Position numbers and translations under genes: made by a program. Below the pieces are notes generated by a model. The model did not search any database, was not told where the DNA came from, and saw only the letters and a list, made by a program, of their open reading frames with translations. DNA of 64,000 bases from Mactromeris polynyma (Eukaryota > Mollusca > Bivalvia > Venerida > Mactridae): assembly GCA_032209605.1 (NCBI GenBank), contig JASFXZ010000026.1:2542001-2606000 (forward strand), read 5' to 3'. Below are positions 62,117 to 64,000 of the stretch, piece by piece (positions within the stretch are counted from its first letter, which is position 1; each line of letters starts with the position of its first letter).

Positions 62117-62259
62117 TTGGTGGCGCTTTTGTTGATGCCGGTCAAATGTGCACTGGTTCTCCAAGAAGGTACAACAACAAAAACTGCGCAACCACAACAA
62201 ATTACATCGATCATCATAAAGGAGCATGCGGCTGTGGACCAGAAAATAATGATAATCAG
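62117..62259 (+). CDS. GH45 endoglucanase (beta-1,4-glucanase), exon 2, 5'-partial gene
   Basis: Hydrolyses beta-1,4-glucan (cellulose); in bivalves such enzymes are secreted from the digestive gland or crystalline style. The exon begins after a good acceptor, completes the signal peptide (VGGAFVDA, likely cleaved after Ala18), and codes the mature start GQMCTGSPRRYNNKNC then ATTTNYIDHHKGACGCGP. This aligns closely with the mussel Cel45 N terminus: Cys22, Cys34, Cys48 and Cys50 match its first four cysteines and Asp42 its catalytic Asp24. It ends at NDNQ before a GTATAT donor in phase 0. An in-frame ATG at 62074 gives an ORF with a similar leader, but it lies in the intron by this model. The remaining ~150 residues, including the second catalytic Asp, must lie beyond the window. 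58 residues are visible. Confidence 0.85.
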
Positions 62260-62702
62260 GTATATGTTGTTATAAAGAATCCCACTGGAAGCTAAGAGTC
62301 TAGACAATAATAAAACGGTGTACATGTGCGTCGATATTGTCTTCTGGCCCCGATCTCCAGAAACGTCTCAATCTGAGCTAAATCTCAGCTCAAATATTGT
62401 CTCAAATTGTTGAGATGTTTCTAATCTTAGACCAGACTCAAAATCGATATTACAAAACGAAAAGGGGATGAGCTTTTTCTCAGAAAGTTTCAGAGAGATC
62501 TACAATGAGATTTGTCTCAAAATCAGGCTCTGATTAAAGCAAATTCTCATATTGGGCTGAGATTTCTATTTGAGTTGTTTTGAGAGATCGGGCCCTGTTC
62601 TTGAAAAAAAGTAATTGTTCAAATGCATTTCAACGAAAACGTAAAAGCATAGAGTATTGTTCCAACAGAAATATTTTATTTAATTTTAAACTTATTTGTG
62701 TA
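62260..62702 (+). other. start of GH45 intron 2
   Basis: Begins GTATATGT. An in-frame TAA follows 12 codons into the intron. It contains the MITE listed next and leads into the 22-bp array. Confidence 0.55.
62346..62595. mobile_element. 250-bp palindromic MITE in GH45 intron 2
   Basis: The left end GGCCCCGATCTCCAGAAACG is mirrored by the right end TTTTGAGAGATCGGGCCC. The interior is full of short inverted GAGATTT/AAATCTC and TCTCAAA/TTTGAGA words. No coding frame. Confidence 0.6.
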
Positions 62703-64000
62703 ATACCTGACACTCACACACATTGTTATGCTACCTGACACACATTGTTATGCTACCTGACACACATTGTTATGCTACCTGACACACATTGTTATGCTAC
62801 CTGACACACATTGTTATGCTACCTGACACACATTGTTATGCTACCTGACACACATTGTTATGCTACCTGACACACATTGTTATGCTACCTGACACACATT
62901 GTTATGCTACCTGACACACATTGTTATGCTACCTGACACACATTGTTATGCTACCTGACACACATTGTTATGCTACCTGACACACATTGTTATGTTACCT
63001 GACACACATTGTTATGTTACCTGACACACATTGTTATGTTACCTGACACACATTGTTATGTTACCTGACACACATTGTTATGTTACCTGACACACATTGT
63101 TATGCTACCTGACACACATTGTTATGCTACCTGACACACATTGTTATGCTACCTGACACACATTGTTATGCTACCTGACACACATTGTTATGCTACCTGA
63201 CACACATTGTTATGCTACCTGACACACATTGTTATGCTACCTGACACACATTGTTATGCTACCTGACACACATTGTTATGTTACCTGACACACATTGTTA
63301 TGTTACCTGACACACATTGTTATGTTACCTGACACACATTGTTATGTTACCTGACACACATTGTTATGTTACCTGACACACATTGTTATGTTACCTGACA
63401 CACAGTATTATGTTACCAGACACACAGTATTATGTTACCTGACACACATTGTTTGTTACCTGACACACATTGTTTGTTACCTGACACACAGCATTCTGTT
63501 ACCCGACACACAGTTTTATGTTACATGACAAACATTGTTGTATTACCCTACACTCAGTATTATGTTACCTGACACACAGTATTATGTTACCTGACACACA
63601 TTGTTATGTTACCTGACACACATTGTTATGTTACCTGACACACAGTGTTGTATTATCCGACACGCAGTATTATGTTACCTGACACACAGTATTATGTTAC
63701 CTGACACACATATTTCTGTTACCTGACACACATTGTTGTGTTACCCGTCCGACAATATTATGTTACCTGACACACATTGTTGTGTTATTCGACCGACAAT
63801 ATTATGTTACCTGACACACATTGTTGTGTTATTCGACCGACAATATTATGTTACCTGACACACATTGTTGTGTTACCCGACCGACAGTATTATGTTACCT
63901 GACACACATTGTTGTGTTATTCGACCGACAATATTATGTTACCTGACACACATTGTTGTGTTACCCGACCGACAGTATTATGTTACCTGACACACATTGT
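62703..64000. repeat. 22-bp minisatellite, runs off the window end
   Basis: The unit is ACCTGACACACATTGTTATG plus CT or TT. GCT and GTT variants occur in long homogeneous blocks (62705-62990 CT, 62990-63080 TT, 63100-63270 CT, then TT). From about 63400 units diverge (CACAGTATTATG). From about 63720 a 44-bp dimer (...TTGTTGTGTTATTCGACCG then ACAATATTATGTTACCTGAC) is the repeating unit. Confidence 0.95.

Overview
The window is AT-rich animal genomic DNA. It is dominated by non-coding repeats and has one gene that can be identified with confidence. There are no operons, no long ORFs outside tandem repeats, and there are GT-AG introns, tRNA-derived SINEs, LINE 3' ends and palindromic MITEs, so it is eukaryotic. 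The identified gene is the 5' part of a secreted glycoside hydrolase family 45 endoglucanase very like the mussel digestive cellulase. That points to a bivalve mollusc; the species cannot be fixed from the sequence alone.

Layout. 1-15 kb: mostly unique AT-rich DNA with scattered SINE, LINE-tail and MITE copies (two recurrent TA-flanked families, here called A and B) and a long-TIR MITE at 3.25-3.59 kb. 15.4-16.5 kb: an 18-bp minisatellite. 16.5-31.3 kb: unique DNA, more MITEs, a GC-rich 42-bp triplet repeat (22.06 kb), an 81-bp repeat (22.6-23.7 kb) and a possible small two-exon secreted-peptide gene on the minus strand (28.5-29.0 kb). 31.4-32.1 kb: a 20-bp array. 36.2-37.3 kb: a MITE and a near-perfect 121-bp hairpin. 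37.6-39.45 kb: a 42-bp minisatellite. 40.3-46.65 kb: a 6.3-kb satellite of 34-bp monomers (about 185 copies) with ordered subfamilies.

47.3-60.4 kb is a compound structure. Three arrays of one 80-bp repeat alternate with two copies of a roughly 4.9-kb segment, giving a tandem duplication of about 5.7-5.8 kb period. Each segment carries a 5'-truncated LINE (C-terminal reverse transcriptase) inserted in a 19-bp minisatellite. The third array ends in an inverted monomer, about 350 bp upstream of the cellulase promoter.

60.7-62.3 kb: GH45 gene on the plus strand. A TATA box, a short 5' UTR and a 31-nt first coding exon are followed by a 1,250-bp intron and a second exon carrying the end of the signal peptide, the first cysteines and the catalytic Asp. 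The second intron contains a palindromic MITE and a 22-bp tandem array that runs off the end of the window, so the remaining exons lie outside it. Tandem arrays make up roughly 18-19 kb of the 64 kb by my count. Most long ORFs in the window are by-products of repeat periods divisible by three.
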